Assembly: GCA_003661185.1 (NCBI GenBank)
Contig: QMVQ01000122.1
Location: 1-5,588, forward strand
DNA length: 5,588 nt
From: Candidatus Alkanophagales archaeon
GTDB taxonomy: Archaea; Halobacteriota; Syntropharchaeia; Alkanophagales; B39-G2
Reading direction: 5' to 3'
The notes under the pieces were generated by a model that was not told the origin of the DNA, made no database searches, and saw nothing but the letters and a program-made list of their open reading frames with translations. A program made the translations under genes and the position numbers. Numbering within the stretch: the stretch's first letter is position 1; each line of letters opens with the position of its first letter. Positions 1 through 5,580 of the stretch are shown piece after piece.

Positions 1-256
1 CGCACTCCGGGGCGTCGAGGAGGAGGACCGCCTCGACGCTCACGCCGTCGGCGTTCAGGAAATGGTCGATGTGCCAGCGCAGCTTCTTCTCCTTACGCAG
101 ATGCCTTCTAACGCGGGCTTCCAAATTCCGCTTCGCAGAGCCGACGTAGGCGTAATACCCCCTTTTGAAGAAAAGCACGCCGAGGCTGCCAATTCGAACT
201 TCGGCGTCGGCGGCGTTCCTTATTATGAGAACGTATGTCCTCGCAAGGGTGCGCAT
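1..256 (-). CDS. DUF123 / GIY-YIG nuclease-fold protein, 3' end cut off by window edge
   Basis: The first 85 residues are visible; the rest lies left of the window. The core has the GIY-YIG pattern: G33-Y34-Y35, then Y37-V38-G39-S40-A41, followed by a basic stretch with R48, R51 and H52 and then W61-H62-I63-D64-H65. This YVGSA ... RRH ... WHIDH order is the hallmark of the archaeal DUF123 family, small proteins sometimes fused to endonuclease III. GIY-YIG proteins are usually DNA nucleases, but the role of DUF123 is not settled, so I infer only a nucleic-acid-related function. The start is well fixed: ATG at 254-256 is directly preceded by an in-frame TAG (257-259). No Shine-Dalgarno is seen, and an AT-rich box at 278-285 lies about 26 bp upstream, so the transcript may be leaderless. 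It is divergent from the eS1 gene. Confidence 0.85.
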   Translation of the reverse strand, partial: MRTLARTYVLIIRNAADAEVRIGSLGVLFFKRGYYAYVGSAKRNLEARVRRHLRKEKKLRWHIDHFLNADGVSVEAVLLLDAPEC

Positions 257-277
257 CTAAATCTTTGGGGATGATAC

Positions 278-285
278 ATTTATTA
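278..285 (-). promoter_or_regulatory. Candidate TATA box for the DUF123 gene
   Basis: Minus-strand TAATAAAT is centred about 26 bp upstream of the ATG at 256. That is the distance expected for an archaeal TATA box driving a leaderless transcript. The match to the archaeal TATA consensus is only moderate, and no ribosome binding site lies between the box and the start. Confidence 0.4.
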
Positions 286-425
286 CAATGGATATAGCAG
301 CAAAACAGCACATGCGGCGGCACCTCTCTCCAAATCTGGCTACATACCAAGTGGCATAAGCTCCATGATTAAGGGTGCGAAGTGAGTCTTTATGAAAGCT
401 GACCAAAGCTCTGCCGCATCCAAAA

Positions 426-464
426 CTTTAAATATGTTGGAATCCGATAGGCAGAAAGGATAAG
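426..464 (+). promoter_or_regulatory. TATA box and Shine-Dalgarno of the eS1 gene
   Basis: CTTTAAATAT at 426-435, preceded by an A-rich stretch (CAAAA) that could be a BRE, is a good archaeal TATA element. Transcription would start near 453-456. AAAGGA at 455-460 is a Shine-Dalgarno-like site 10 nt before the TTG at 471. It supports TTG as start, since no ATG occurs in this frame between the upstream stop at 429-431 and position 471. The leader would be very short. Confidence 0.6.
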
Positions 465-470
465 TTTTCA

Positions 471-1109
471 TTGCTCAACCGAGCAGGTGGGAAAGTGGTC
501 AGGAAAGACAAGTGGAGGGCAAAGCAGTGGTATGAAGTAGTGGCGCCGGAGATGTTTGGCAAGATAAAGGTAGGAGAGACGCTCGCCGACGACCCCAAGA
601 AGCTAATGAGTAGGAAAGTGGAGATGTTGCTCAGCGACCTCACGAACGATATAAAGAACCAGAACTTAAAGCTCATCTTGCAGATATGTGATGTGGATGG
701 CAACGTTGCCCACACGAAGCTCGTCGGGCATGTGATAAGCAGAGACTACCTGCGAAGCCTCGTCCGGCGGCGCAGCTCGAAGGTGGACACCTACATCAAC
801 GTCACGACTAAGGACGGCTATATCGTCAGGATTAAAGCCTCCTGCTTCACGCTGAGGCGTGCGAGACGCTCGCAGGAAGAGCTGATACGGAAGATAGCAG
901 CGGAGACCATAAGTGAAAGGGCGAAAAAGCTCGAATTTTCAAAATACATGCAGGAGGTCATTCTTGGGAAACTCGCCTCCGACATTTATAAGAATGCAAA
1001 AAAGATTTATCCTTTGCGGCGAGTAGAAGTATTTAAGAGCGAGGTGCTGTCCGAGGGCGGCGGCGCAGCGCTCGCTATCAAGGAAAAAGCGAAGGCACAA
1101 GCGAGTTAG
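471..1109 (+). CDS. rps3ae: Small-subunit ribosomal protein eS1 (S3Ae)
   Basis: This is a core protein of the archaeal/eukaryotic 30S/40S subunit, homologous to eukaryotic S3a. At 212 residues it matches the usual archaeal length of about 200. Family signatures run the full length: WYEVVAPEMFG at residues 20-30, RDYLRSLVRRRSSKVD at 91-106, TTKDGY at 112-117, and GKLASDIYKNAKKIYPLRR at 166-184. The last 20 or so residues are an Ala/Lys-rich tail. The start is taken as TTG 471, with a Shine-Dalgarno 10 nt upstream; ATG is absent from the open stretch before it. The gene ends in TAG (1107-1109), and the conserved reading of the next gene continues in the same frame immediately after it, so the two are almost certainly cotranscribed. 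Confidence 0.95.
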   Translation: MLNRAGGKVVRKDKWRAKQWYEVVAPEMFGKIKVGETLADDPKKLMSRKVEMLLSDLTNDIKNQNLKLILQICDVDGNVAHTKLVGHVISRDYLRSLVRRRSSKVDTYINVTTKDGYIVRIKASCFTLRRARRSQEELIRKIAAETISERAKKLEFSKYMQEVILGKLASDIYKNAKKIYPLRRVEVFKSEVLSEGGGAALAIKEKAKAQAS

Positions 1110-1112
1110 GGG

Positions 1113-2363
1113 GTATCGAAAATCGAAATAAGGTTCCTTGGCGGCTGCAACGAGGTAGGGCGTTCGGCAATCCTAATCGATGGGAAAGTTCTGCTGGACT
1201 ATGGGATGAAGCCTGCCGACGTGCCGGAGTTCCCGGTTGGTGAGGCTTTCCCCGAGGTTGTTGTGGTATCGCATGCGCACCTTGACCATTCGGGCGTCGT
1301 GCCGAACCTCATGCGCTCGTCGCCGAGTGTTTATATGACGCCTGTCACGAGGGAGCTGCTCTACATCCTATGTAAGGACACTCTGAAGCTGGGGAAGGAG
1401 CAGGGCATCTGCGTGTTTGATAAGAGGGACTTGAACGACCTGATGAACTATGCGTTCATGATGCCGTATCGAGAGCGTTTCTGGTCGTCGGGCTACGAGT
1501 TCGAGCTCTACGATGCCGGACACATCCCCGGCAGCGCCTCGGTACACGTGCGCAGCGAGCGGGACGACCTAAATCTGTTCTACACAGGCGACATCAAATT
1601 AGAGGACACACGTCTGTTAAAAGGGGCGGACATAAACCCGCCGGAAACTGACGTCCTGATAATAGAAAGCACATACTTCGGGGAAAAACACCCCGACCGG
1701 CGAGAGCTGGAAGAGCGTTTCGTGGCGTCCGTCGAGGAGACGCTGGACGCCGGCGGCAACGCCATCGTGCCGTGCTTCGCAGTCGGGCGGACGCAGGAGA
1801 TGGTAATGATTCTGCATGCGCACGGGATTACGCCATATGTTGACGGTATGGGGCTGAGCGTGCTCCGCAAGATTAAAAAGCACCTGTCGTTCATGAGGGA
1901 CGGAGAGGCGCTTGTCGAGGCTTTCAAGGATGCCCGCTTCGTCACGCCGAAGAGCAGGAAGAAAGTTCTTTCGGAGCCGTCCGTCGTGGTAACGACGGCA
2001 GGCATGCTGAACGGCGGACCCGCGCTCTACTATCTTGAGAGGATAAAAGACGACCCTCGCAGCAAAATCTTGCTCACCGGCTACCAAATCGAAGGCACTA
2101 ACGGGCGAAGGCTGCTTGAAGAGGGTGTCATCGAGCTGAACGGCGGCACAGTCAAAGTGAAAGCACAGGTGGAGCAATATGACTTCTCGGCGCATGCCGA
2201 CGACTCAGACCTGAAGATGCTCATCGAACGCTTCTGCGAGCGAGGCGTCGAATACGTGTTCACGGTGCATGGCGAAAATGCGGCGGCGTTTGCAGCGTGG
2301 ATTCGAGAGAACTTTGACTGCCAGAGCTTTGCTCCTAACCTCGGAGAGTCGTTTGTGATTTAA
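1113..2363 (+). CDS. Beta-CASP metallo-beta-lactamase ribonuclease, aCPSF2-like, start codon not canonical
   Basis: A metal-dependent RNA nuclease of the archaeal CPSF family, lacking the N-terminal KH domains of aCPSF1. Counting residues from the Met at 1206, motif 2 is SHAHLDH (22-28), motif 3 His is in GHIPGS (105-110), motif 4 Asp is in YTGDI (126-130), beta-CASP motif A is EST (154-156), then GRTQE (194-198), TTAGML (263-268), motif B SAHAD (328-332) and motif C VHGE (354-357). The catalytic set is complete only if translation begins well before 1206: motif 1 Asp is in LLDYG, encoded upstream (Asp at 1197-1199), and the conserved strand FLGGCNEVGRSAI precedes it. No ATG, GTG or TTG exists in frame between the eS1 TAG (1107-1109) and 1206. 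I place the start at GTA 1113 (one base from GTG; would give MSKIEI, 416 aa); ATC 1122 or ATA 1128 are alternatives. It ends in TAA. Family assignment is secure; the exact start and substrate are not. Confidence 0.85.
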   Translation, partial: VSKIEIRFLGGCNEVGRSAILIDGKVLLDYGMKPADVPEFPVGEAFPEVVVVSHAHLDHSGVVPNLMRSSPSVYMTPVTRELLYILCKDTLKLGKEQGICVFDKRDLNDLMNYAFMMPYRERFWSSGYEFELYDAGHIPGSASVHVRSERDDLNLFYTGDIKLEDTRLLKGADINPPETDVLIIESTYFGEKHPDRRELEERFVASVEETLDAGGNAIVPCFAVGRTQEMVMILHAHGITPYVDGMGLSVLRKIKKHLSFMRDGEALVEAFKDARFVTPKSRKKVLSEPSVVVTTAGMLNGGPALYYLERIKDDPRSKILLTGYQIEGTNGRRLLEEGVIELNGGTVKVKAQVEQYDFSAHADDSDLKMLIERFCERGVEYVFTVHGENAAAFAAWIRENFDCQSFAPNLGESFVI

Positions 2364-2421
2364 GACGCACGAGCAGGACGAGGCGATTCGGATTCAGCAA
2401 GGTAAGTTGAAAACGCAAGGC

Positions 2422-3642
2422 TCAGAGTTGCCTTGACAGAGCCATAAGGTAATCGCTTTTCCTTTTAAAGCCGTGCTGCTTTGCGAGTTTTTTGAGTGCC
2501 TTGTCGAAGCCGCTGCCGTATTGTGCTGCCCTTTTTCTGCGTAGCGCCACCGCCTCATTCACGCCGACGCTCGCGGCAACGAGCCGCAGGATGTATTTGC
2601 TCACGACGCCACTACTATCGATGTCGCAATGCAGCTTCCACGCCGCCGGCAACCCTAAGGCAAAAGTTACGAGCCGCCTGTCGAGGAACGGCAGCCGTAG
2701 CTCTAAACCCTGCGCCGCTGCCACTACGTAGTCCCTGTAAAGGTCGCGCTCATGCATCGAAAGCAGTCCCTCTAAGCACGCTTCGTTCAGCCTTTCCAAG
2801 CCTGCAGCCCTGTGCCGCTCGTAGCCCGCAAACAGCTCTTCGGAACCGAGCCCCGAAAACACAACGCTCACGTCCCTCGCCGCAAGACGGCAGGCGGCGA
2901 GCAGCGGAAGCGCCACGCCGACCTTGACGACGTCCGGCTCCTCAAGGATTTTTAAAACCTCCTTCACGAGCGGCTCGACCTCGTCGAAACGCACAACCGC
3001 CTCCTCAAGCTCGAAGCCATGTAGCCCAGCAGATGCCCGTGCCCACCTCAGGTCCTCAGCCTCAGTTCCGCTCCAAGAAACACCAGCGGCGTAACACACA
3101 AAGTCCGCACCTAAATGCTTGCAAATCATCGCGAGAAGTGTAGAGTCCACACCGCCAGAAAACAGGACGCCGACACGCCTCCCCTGCTCAAGCCGCTTTG
3201 CAACAGCGTCGAAAAGCAACTCTCTTAGCCGCTCTTTCGCAACTTCAAAGTCCGACGGTGGCGACAACGCTTCGAAAAAGCGACGACGCACCGTCCTCAT
3301 TTCCCGCTCCCGAAAATTAAAAAGCAGCAACTCCCTTGGGTTAAGCGCCTTCACCTCAGCAGACACCGGCAGACGCCGCCGCAGCTCGCCACGCAGCGAC
3401 GAAAAGTAAATACAATAGTCGTGGACGGTATACCAAAGCGGTCTGACGCCCAGCACGTCCCTCACAAGAACGACGACGACGCCGTCGCTGAACGCAAAGG
3501 CGTAGTCGCAATCTAAGTCGAGAGCTTCAATCCTCCCCGCTTTAACCTCCTCGAAGAGCGATTTTAGGTCGGGAACGCCCTCGTAGCAAGTAATGTCTGC
3601 GCGGACGCCCGCCTCCCCCTCGCAAAAATGCCCTGAAATCAC
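2422..3642 (-). CDS. Asparagine-synthetase-like protein (AsnB C-terminal domain) without glutaminase nucleophile
   Basis: At 406 residues this is shorter than true glutamine-dependent asparagine synthetase (about 500 or more). The C-terminal half is the ATP-pyrophosphatase domain: P-loop FSGGVDST (161-168), GLGSEELFAGY (264-274), LRLPFLD (315-321) and a basic RRKRAAQYGS (368-377). The N-terminal half keeps only the end of a class II glutaminase fold (RDVLGVRPLWYT at 61-72, YFSSLRGEL at 79-87). Normal AsnB starts Met-Cys-Gly, with Cys as nucleophile; here the start reads Met-Ile-Ser-Gly, and no Cys-Gly occurs before the upstream in-frame stop (3667-3669). It should therefore adenylate and amidate, or otherwise activate, a carboxylate using free ammonia or a partner, but the acceptor is unknown. 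The GTG start at 3640-3642 has no Shine-Dalgarno; a weak box GCTAAATC (3664-3671) about 25 bp upstream suggests a leaderless transcript. The gene is convergent with the beta-CASP gene across 58 bp and divergent from aspS. Confidence 0.85.
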   Translation of the reverse strand: MISGHFCEGEAGVRADITCYEGVPDLKSLFEEVKAGRIEALDLDCDYAFAFSDGVVVVLVRDVLGVRPLWYTVHDYCIYFSSLRGELRRRLPVSAEVKALNPRELLLFNFREREMRTVRRRFFEALSPPSDFEVAKERLRELLFDAVAKRLEQGRRVGVLFSGGVDSTLLAMICKHLGADFVCYAAGVSWSGTEAEDLRWARASAGLHGFELEEAVVRFDEVEPLVKEVLKILEEPDVVKVGVALPLLAACRLAARDVSVVFSGLGSEELFAGYERHRAAGLERLNEACLEGLLSMHERDLYRDYVVAAAQGLELRLPFLDRRLVTFALGLPAAWKLHCDIDSSGVVSKYILRLVAASVGVNEAVALRRKRAAQYGSGFDKALKKLAKQHGFKRKSDYLMALSRQL

Positions 3643-3826
3643 AAAATAAAGATTAGCGCCTCTGATTTAGCAGTTACGCTTACTTCGCCGAGACCGCCTC
3701 ATGGAAGTAATAGCGTTTGCCATTCCCGCCGTAAGGGCCACTTTTGAGGGCAGAAAAAAGTGCCGAGTGCGTGCCACATCACAATTAAGAATAGTAGAGT
3801 GGATTAAGATATTCTACAGAAGTCAA
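3643..3826. other. Non-coding stretch upstream of the Asn-synthetase-like gene
   Basis: I recognise no gene here. It holds the weak promoter of the minus-strand gene and an AT-rich segment at about 3780-3825. A small inverted repeat (GTAGAGT at 3794-3800 against ATTCTAC at 3811-3817, one G-T wobble, 10-nt loop) sits just outside the presumed right end of the IS605-type relic. A plus-strand open stretch from ATG 3701 to TAG 3856 exists but has no ribosome binding site and no recognisable protein features. Confidence 0.5.
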
Positions 3827-3852
3827 CTACCCCTCCCTGACGGAAGGGGCTT
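3822..3852 (-). repeat. IS200/IS605-type right-end hairpin
   Basis: Stem 3830-3837 pairs with 3842-3849 around a 4-nt loop (TGAC on plus, GTCA on minus). On the plus strand one pair is a C-A mismatch; read on the minus strand it becomes a T-G wobble, giving an unbroken 8-bp stem. The hairpin is therefore built for the minus strand, the same strand as the tnpB relic. The flanking minus-strand sequence CTACAAG...GTAGTTGACT fits right ends of IS605-family elements, whose ends are subterminal hairpins and not inverted repeats. In active elements this segment is also the 3' part of the omega-RNA scaffold. Confidence 0.5.
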
Positions 3853-3985
3853 GTAGGTGATTCCAATGTGGAACCCCTACATCAGGCCGGTTGACCGCGG
3901 CCCTGCGGACAGGAGCCCGCTCCCGTCCACAAGCATCATCGCCCTCGAAGCGTCCGGGTGCCTTAGGGCTTCCGCTTAAGCAATG
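3827..3985 (-). pseudogene. Relic of the 3' end of an IS200/IS605-type tnpB (OrfB) gene
   Basis: On the minus strand an open stretch of 52 codons ends HLQAPSVREG followed by TAG (3827-3829). Endings of the type (E)APSVR.G are characteristic of the C-termini of archaeal and bacterial TnpB/OrfB proteins, where the last codons are written by the right-end hairpin of the element. The final codons and stop here overlap just such a hairpin, and the sequence GTAGTTGACT that follows is also typical of these right ends. The catalytic RuvC and zinc-finger parts are absent: an in-frame TAA (3986-3988) closes the frame upstream, and no start codon is visible. I read this as the tail left after deletion of most of the gene. 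The motif match is from memory and not from an alignment. Confidence 0.5.
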
Positions 3986-3997
3986 TTAAAACATAAG

Positions 3998-4005
3998 TTT
4001 AAAAA
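3998..4005 (+). promoter_or_regulatory. TATA box for aspS
   Basis: TTTAAAAA in an AT-rich stretch (3981-4010) is the best archaeal TATA candidate upstream of aspS. The expected transcription start is near 4025-4028, at the foot of the leader hairpin, giving a leader of about 55 nt. A second A/T-rich stretch at 3985-3995 could instead place the start near 4015. Confidence 0.5.
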
Positions 4006-4011
4006 GTTAAC

Positions 4012-4080
4012 GGAGGTGAGAAGCCCGCTTTCCTCCCACCCTTACGGATGGGGTCTCCAGCGGGCGCGTGAGGTGAAAAG
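4012..4080 (+). promoter_or_regulatory. aspS leader: two Shine-Dalgarno copies flanking a stem-loop
   Basis: GAGGTGA at 4070-4076 lies 4 nt before the aspS ATG and is a full-strength ribosome binding site. A second, perfect copy, GGAGGTGA at 4012-4019, has no ATG, GTG or TTG at usable distance. Between them lies a two-part hairpin: outer stem GCCCGCT (4023-4029) with AGCGGGC (4059-4065), a pyrimidine-rich internal loop, and an inner stem 4034-4041 with 4046-4053 around TTAC. CCTCC at 4032-4036 could pair with GGAGG of either Shine-Dalgarno copy. Regulation is inference; the first copy may lie upstream of the transcription start. Confidence 0.5.
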
Positions 4081-5391
4081 ATGGAAGGGCACGTCCCTAG
4101 GACGCATTACTCCAAAGAGATACGCCCGGAGATGGACGGCGAGGAGGTCGTGGCGGCGGGCTGGGTGCACGAGCGCCGTGATCTCGGCGGCTTGCTCTTT
4201 TTGATACTCAGGGATAGGGAGGGCTTCGTCCAAGTAACGCTGCGCAAGGACCGGACGAGCGAGAAGCTTCTTGAGTGTGTTAAGCGGCTGAGCAAAGAGT
4301 CGGTCGTCTCGGTGCGTGGCATCGTGCGCAGCGACAAAAGGGCGCCGAATGGATGCGAGCTCATCCCCAAGGAGATAAAGGTGCTGAGCGTAGCCGAGAC
4401 GCCGCTACCGCTCGAAGTTTCAGGTCGCATAAGGTCTGAACTTGATACAAGGCTCGACGTTCGGTTTCTGGACCTGCGAATCCCGCGTAACCGGGAAATC
4501 TTCAGAATACGGAGCGAAGTTCTGAAGGCGATAAGAAGGTTTTTGGACGGGCGGGGCTTCATTGAGGTGAATACCCCGAAAATCGTGGCGGCGGCGACCG
4601 AAGGTGGCACCGCCCTCTTCCCAATTTCGTATTTTGAGCGGGAAGCCTTCCTGAGCCAGAGCCCGCAGCTCTACAAGCAAATGTTGATGGCGACCGGACT
4701 CGACAGGGTTTACGAGATTGCGCCGATTTTCAGAGCCGAGGAGCACGACACGACGAGGCATTTGAACGAGGCGACGTCCGCCGACATCGAAGCGGCGTTC
4801 GCCGACCACGAATGGGTGATGCGCACGCTGGAAGCGCTTATCGCCTCCGTTTACGAGAACATCCGGGAGAATTCCAGCGGAAGCCTTGAGGTTCTAGGGG
4901 TAGAACTGCCGGAGGTGAAGCCGCCATTCGAGCGGATAACCTATACCGAAGCTTTAGAGCTGCTGGCGGAGCGTAGCGTCGAGCTTGAGTGGGGGGAAGA
5001 CCTGAGCACCGCCGCCGAGAAAACGCTCGGTGAAATCATGGGCGCCCACTATTTCATCGTAGAATGGCCGACGAGCGTCAAACCCTATTACACGATGCCT
5101 TTCGAGAGTCGTGAAGAAGTCTGCAAAGCGTTCGACCTCATGCATCCAAGAATGGAGCTTGCCTCGGGATCGCAGAGGATTCATGACTATGAAATGCTAC
5201 GTGCGAGCATAGAGCGGTGCGGGCTGAGCCCTGAAAGCTTCAAGTTCTATCTGGATGCGTTCCGCTACGGCATGCCGCCGCATGCCGGCTGGGGGCTCGG
5301 CGTCGAAAGACTCCTGATGACCATGCTCGAAATCGAGAACATTAGAGAGGTCATCCTCTTCCCCAGAGACCGCAAAAGGCTCGTGCCGTAG
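4081..5391 (+). CDS. aspS: Aspartyl-tRNA synthetase, predicted non-discriminating (Asp/Asn)
   Basis: This class II aminoacyl-tRNA synthetase activates aspartate with ATP and charges tRNA. It is 436 residues, the usual archaeal length, without the bacterial GAD insert. The N-terminal OB-fold anticodon-binding domain (about 1-105) starts RTHYSKEI and includes GWVHERRDLGG (27-37). The catalytic domain shows QSPQLYKQ (193-200), motif 2 FRAEEHDTTRHLNE (217-230) and motif 3 GWGLGVERLL (403-412); motif 1 lies near 150-168 with Pro166. His30 and Pro89 align with positions 26 and 85 of the Thermococcus kodakarensis enzyme. There Trp/Lys mark discriminating and His/Pro mark non-discriminating AspRS, so this enzyme should charge both tRNA(Asp) and tRNA(Asn), with GatCAB then making Asn-tRNA. 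ATG 4081 is fixed by the Shine-Dalgarno 4 nt upstream and by the family N-terminus. The gene ends in TAG. Confidence 0.96.
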   Translation: MEGHVPRTHYSKEIRPEMDGEEVVAAGWVHERRDLGGLLFLILRDREGFVQVTLRKDRTSEKLLECVKRLSKESVVSVRGIVRSDKRAPNGCELIPKEIKVLSVAETPLPLEVSGRIRSELDTRLDVRFLDLRIPRNREIFRIRSEVLKAIRRFLDGRGFIEVNTPKIVAAATEGGTALFPISYFEREAFLSQSPQLYKQMLMATGLDRVYEIAPIFRAEEHDTTRHLNEATSADIEAAFADHEWVMRTLEALIASVYENIRENSSGSLEVLGVELPEVKPPFERITYTEALELLAERSVELEWGEDLSTAAEKTLGEIMGAHYFIVEWPTSVKPYYTMPFESREEVCKAFDLMHPRMELASGSQRIHDYEMLRASIERCGLSPESFKFYLDAFRYGMPPHAGWGLGVERLLMTMLEIENIREVILFPRDRKRLVP

Positions 5392-5397
5392 CACGTT

Positions 5398-5429
5398 GCC
5401 GCAGCGTCTCCCTGCGGCCGGCGATTTTT
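5398..5429 (+). terminator. Terminator-like hairpin and T-tract after aspS
   Basis: A perfect 7-bp stem, GCCGCAG (5398-5404) with CTGCGGC (5412-5418), has a 7-nt loop and is followed by TTTTT at 5425-5429 and a second TTTT at 5437-5440. Archaeal termination depends mainly on U-tracts, and both are present about 35-45 bp after the aspS stop. Confidence 0.6.
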
Positions 5430-5482
5430 GTCTCCATTTTCACCAAATAGAGCAGTCCAAAACAAAAAAGCTCTTCGTATAT

Positions 5483-5500
5483 AGTCGCTTTCAGTCGCTT
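5483..5500. repeat. Two AGTCGCTT direct repeats with 10-bp period
   Basis: AGTCGCTT occurs at 5483-5490 and again at 5493-5500, separated by TC. The repeats are one helical turn apart and about 33 bp upstream of the TATA box at 5534-5542, a position typical of activator or repressor operators. No regulator is visible in the window to pair with it. Confidence 0.4.
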
Positions 5501-5533
5501 CATAATACCTCTGCAATCAAAACACATCGTTAA

Positions 5534-5580
5534 ATTTATATAATAAGTTGCGCAAATAATGATGAACTGAAAAGGAGGGG
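5534..5580 (+). promoter_or_regulatory. Promoter and Shine-Dalgarno of a gene beginning at the right edge
   Basis: TTTATATAA at 5534-5542 is the strongest TATA box in the window; transcription would start near 5562-5566. AGGAGG at 5573-5578 is a strong ribosome binding site. TTG at 5584-5586, 5 nt after it, could be the start codon, as eS1 also uses TTG; otherwise the start lies just beyond the edge. Too little of the gene is present to name it. Confidence 0.65.

Larger units (their letters stand above)
3822..4066 (-). mobile_element. Possible 245-bp deletion derivative (MITE/PATE-like) of an IS605-family element
   Basis: The segment is bounded by two hairpins of the same architecture and strand sense (3830-3849 and 4034-4053) and contains only the TnpB tail between them. 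IS605-family elements have left- and right-end hairpins in the same orientation, so this layout is what an internally deleted copy would look like. Against this, the presumed left-end hairpin is enclosed in an extra GC-rich stem (4023-4029 with 4059-4065) and could simply be the aspS leader structure. The boundaries are estimates. Confidence 0.3.

Noticed and set aside
62..274. Plus-strand 70-codon open frame at the left edge
   Set aside because: It overlaps the minus-strand DUF123 gene, which has clear GIY-YIG motifs; the plus-strand product has none.
1107..1109. TAG between eS1 and the beta-CASP gene as a pyrrolysine codon
   Set aside because: TAG also ends aspS at 5389-5391 with no conserved coding after it, so TAG works as a normal stop here. 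Both neighbours are also complete families on their own. Readthrough stays only as one option in the findings.
1617..2195. Minus-strand 192-codon open frame
   Set aside because: It is the antisense shadow of the beta-CASP gene, whose plus-strand motifs are unambiguous over the same bases.
2364..2421. Intrinsic terminator between the two convergent genes
   Set aside because: No clear hairpin or T-tract is seen on either strand in the 58 bp; T-runs at 2456-2466 lie inside the opposite gene and are short.
2496..2927. Plus-strand 143-codon open frame inside the Asn-synthetase-like gene
   Set aside because: Its Arg/Pro/Ala-rich composition is typical of an antisense shadow in GC-rich coding DNA, and it has no start signals.
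3701..3979. Plus-strand open frame from ATG 3701 through an in-frame TAG (3854-3856) to TAA 3979, resembling a TAG-readthrough or pyrrolysine gene
   Set aside because: It has no ribosome binding site and no recognisable protein motif, and it runs through the hairpin and the minus-strand TnpB tail, which explains the sequence better.
4023..4065. tRNA-like element, suggested by the 7-bp GC-rich stem before aspS
   Set aside because: Only 43 nt lie within the stem, with no D, anticodon or T arms and no GTTCRA box.
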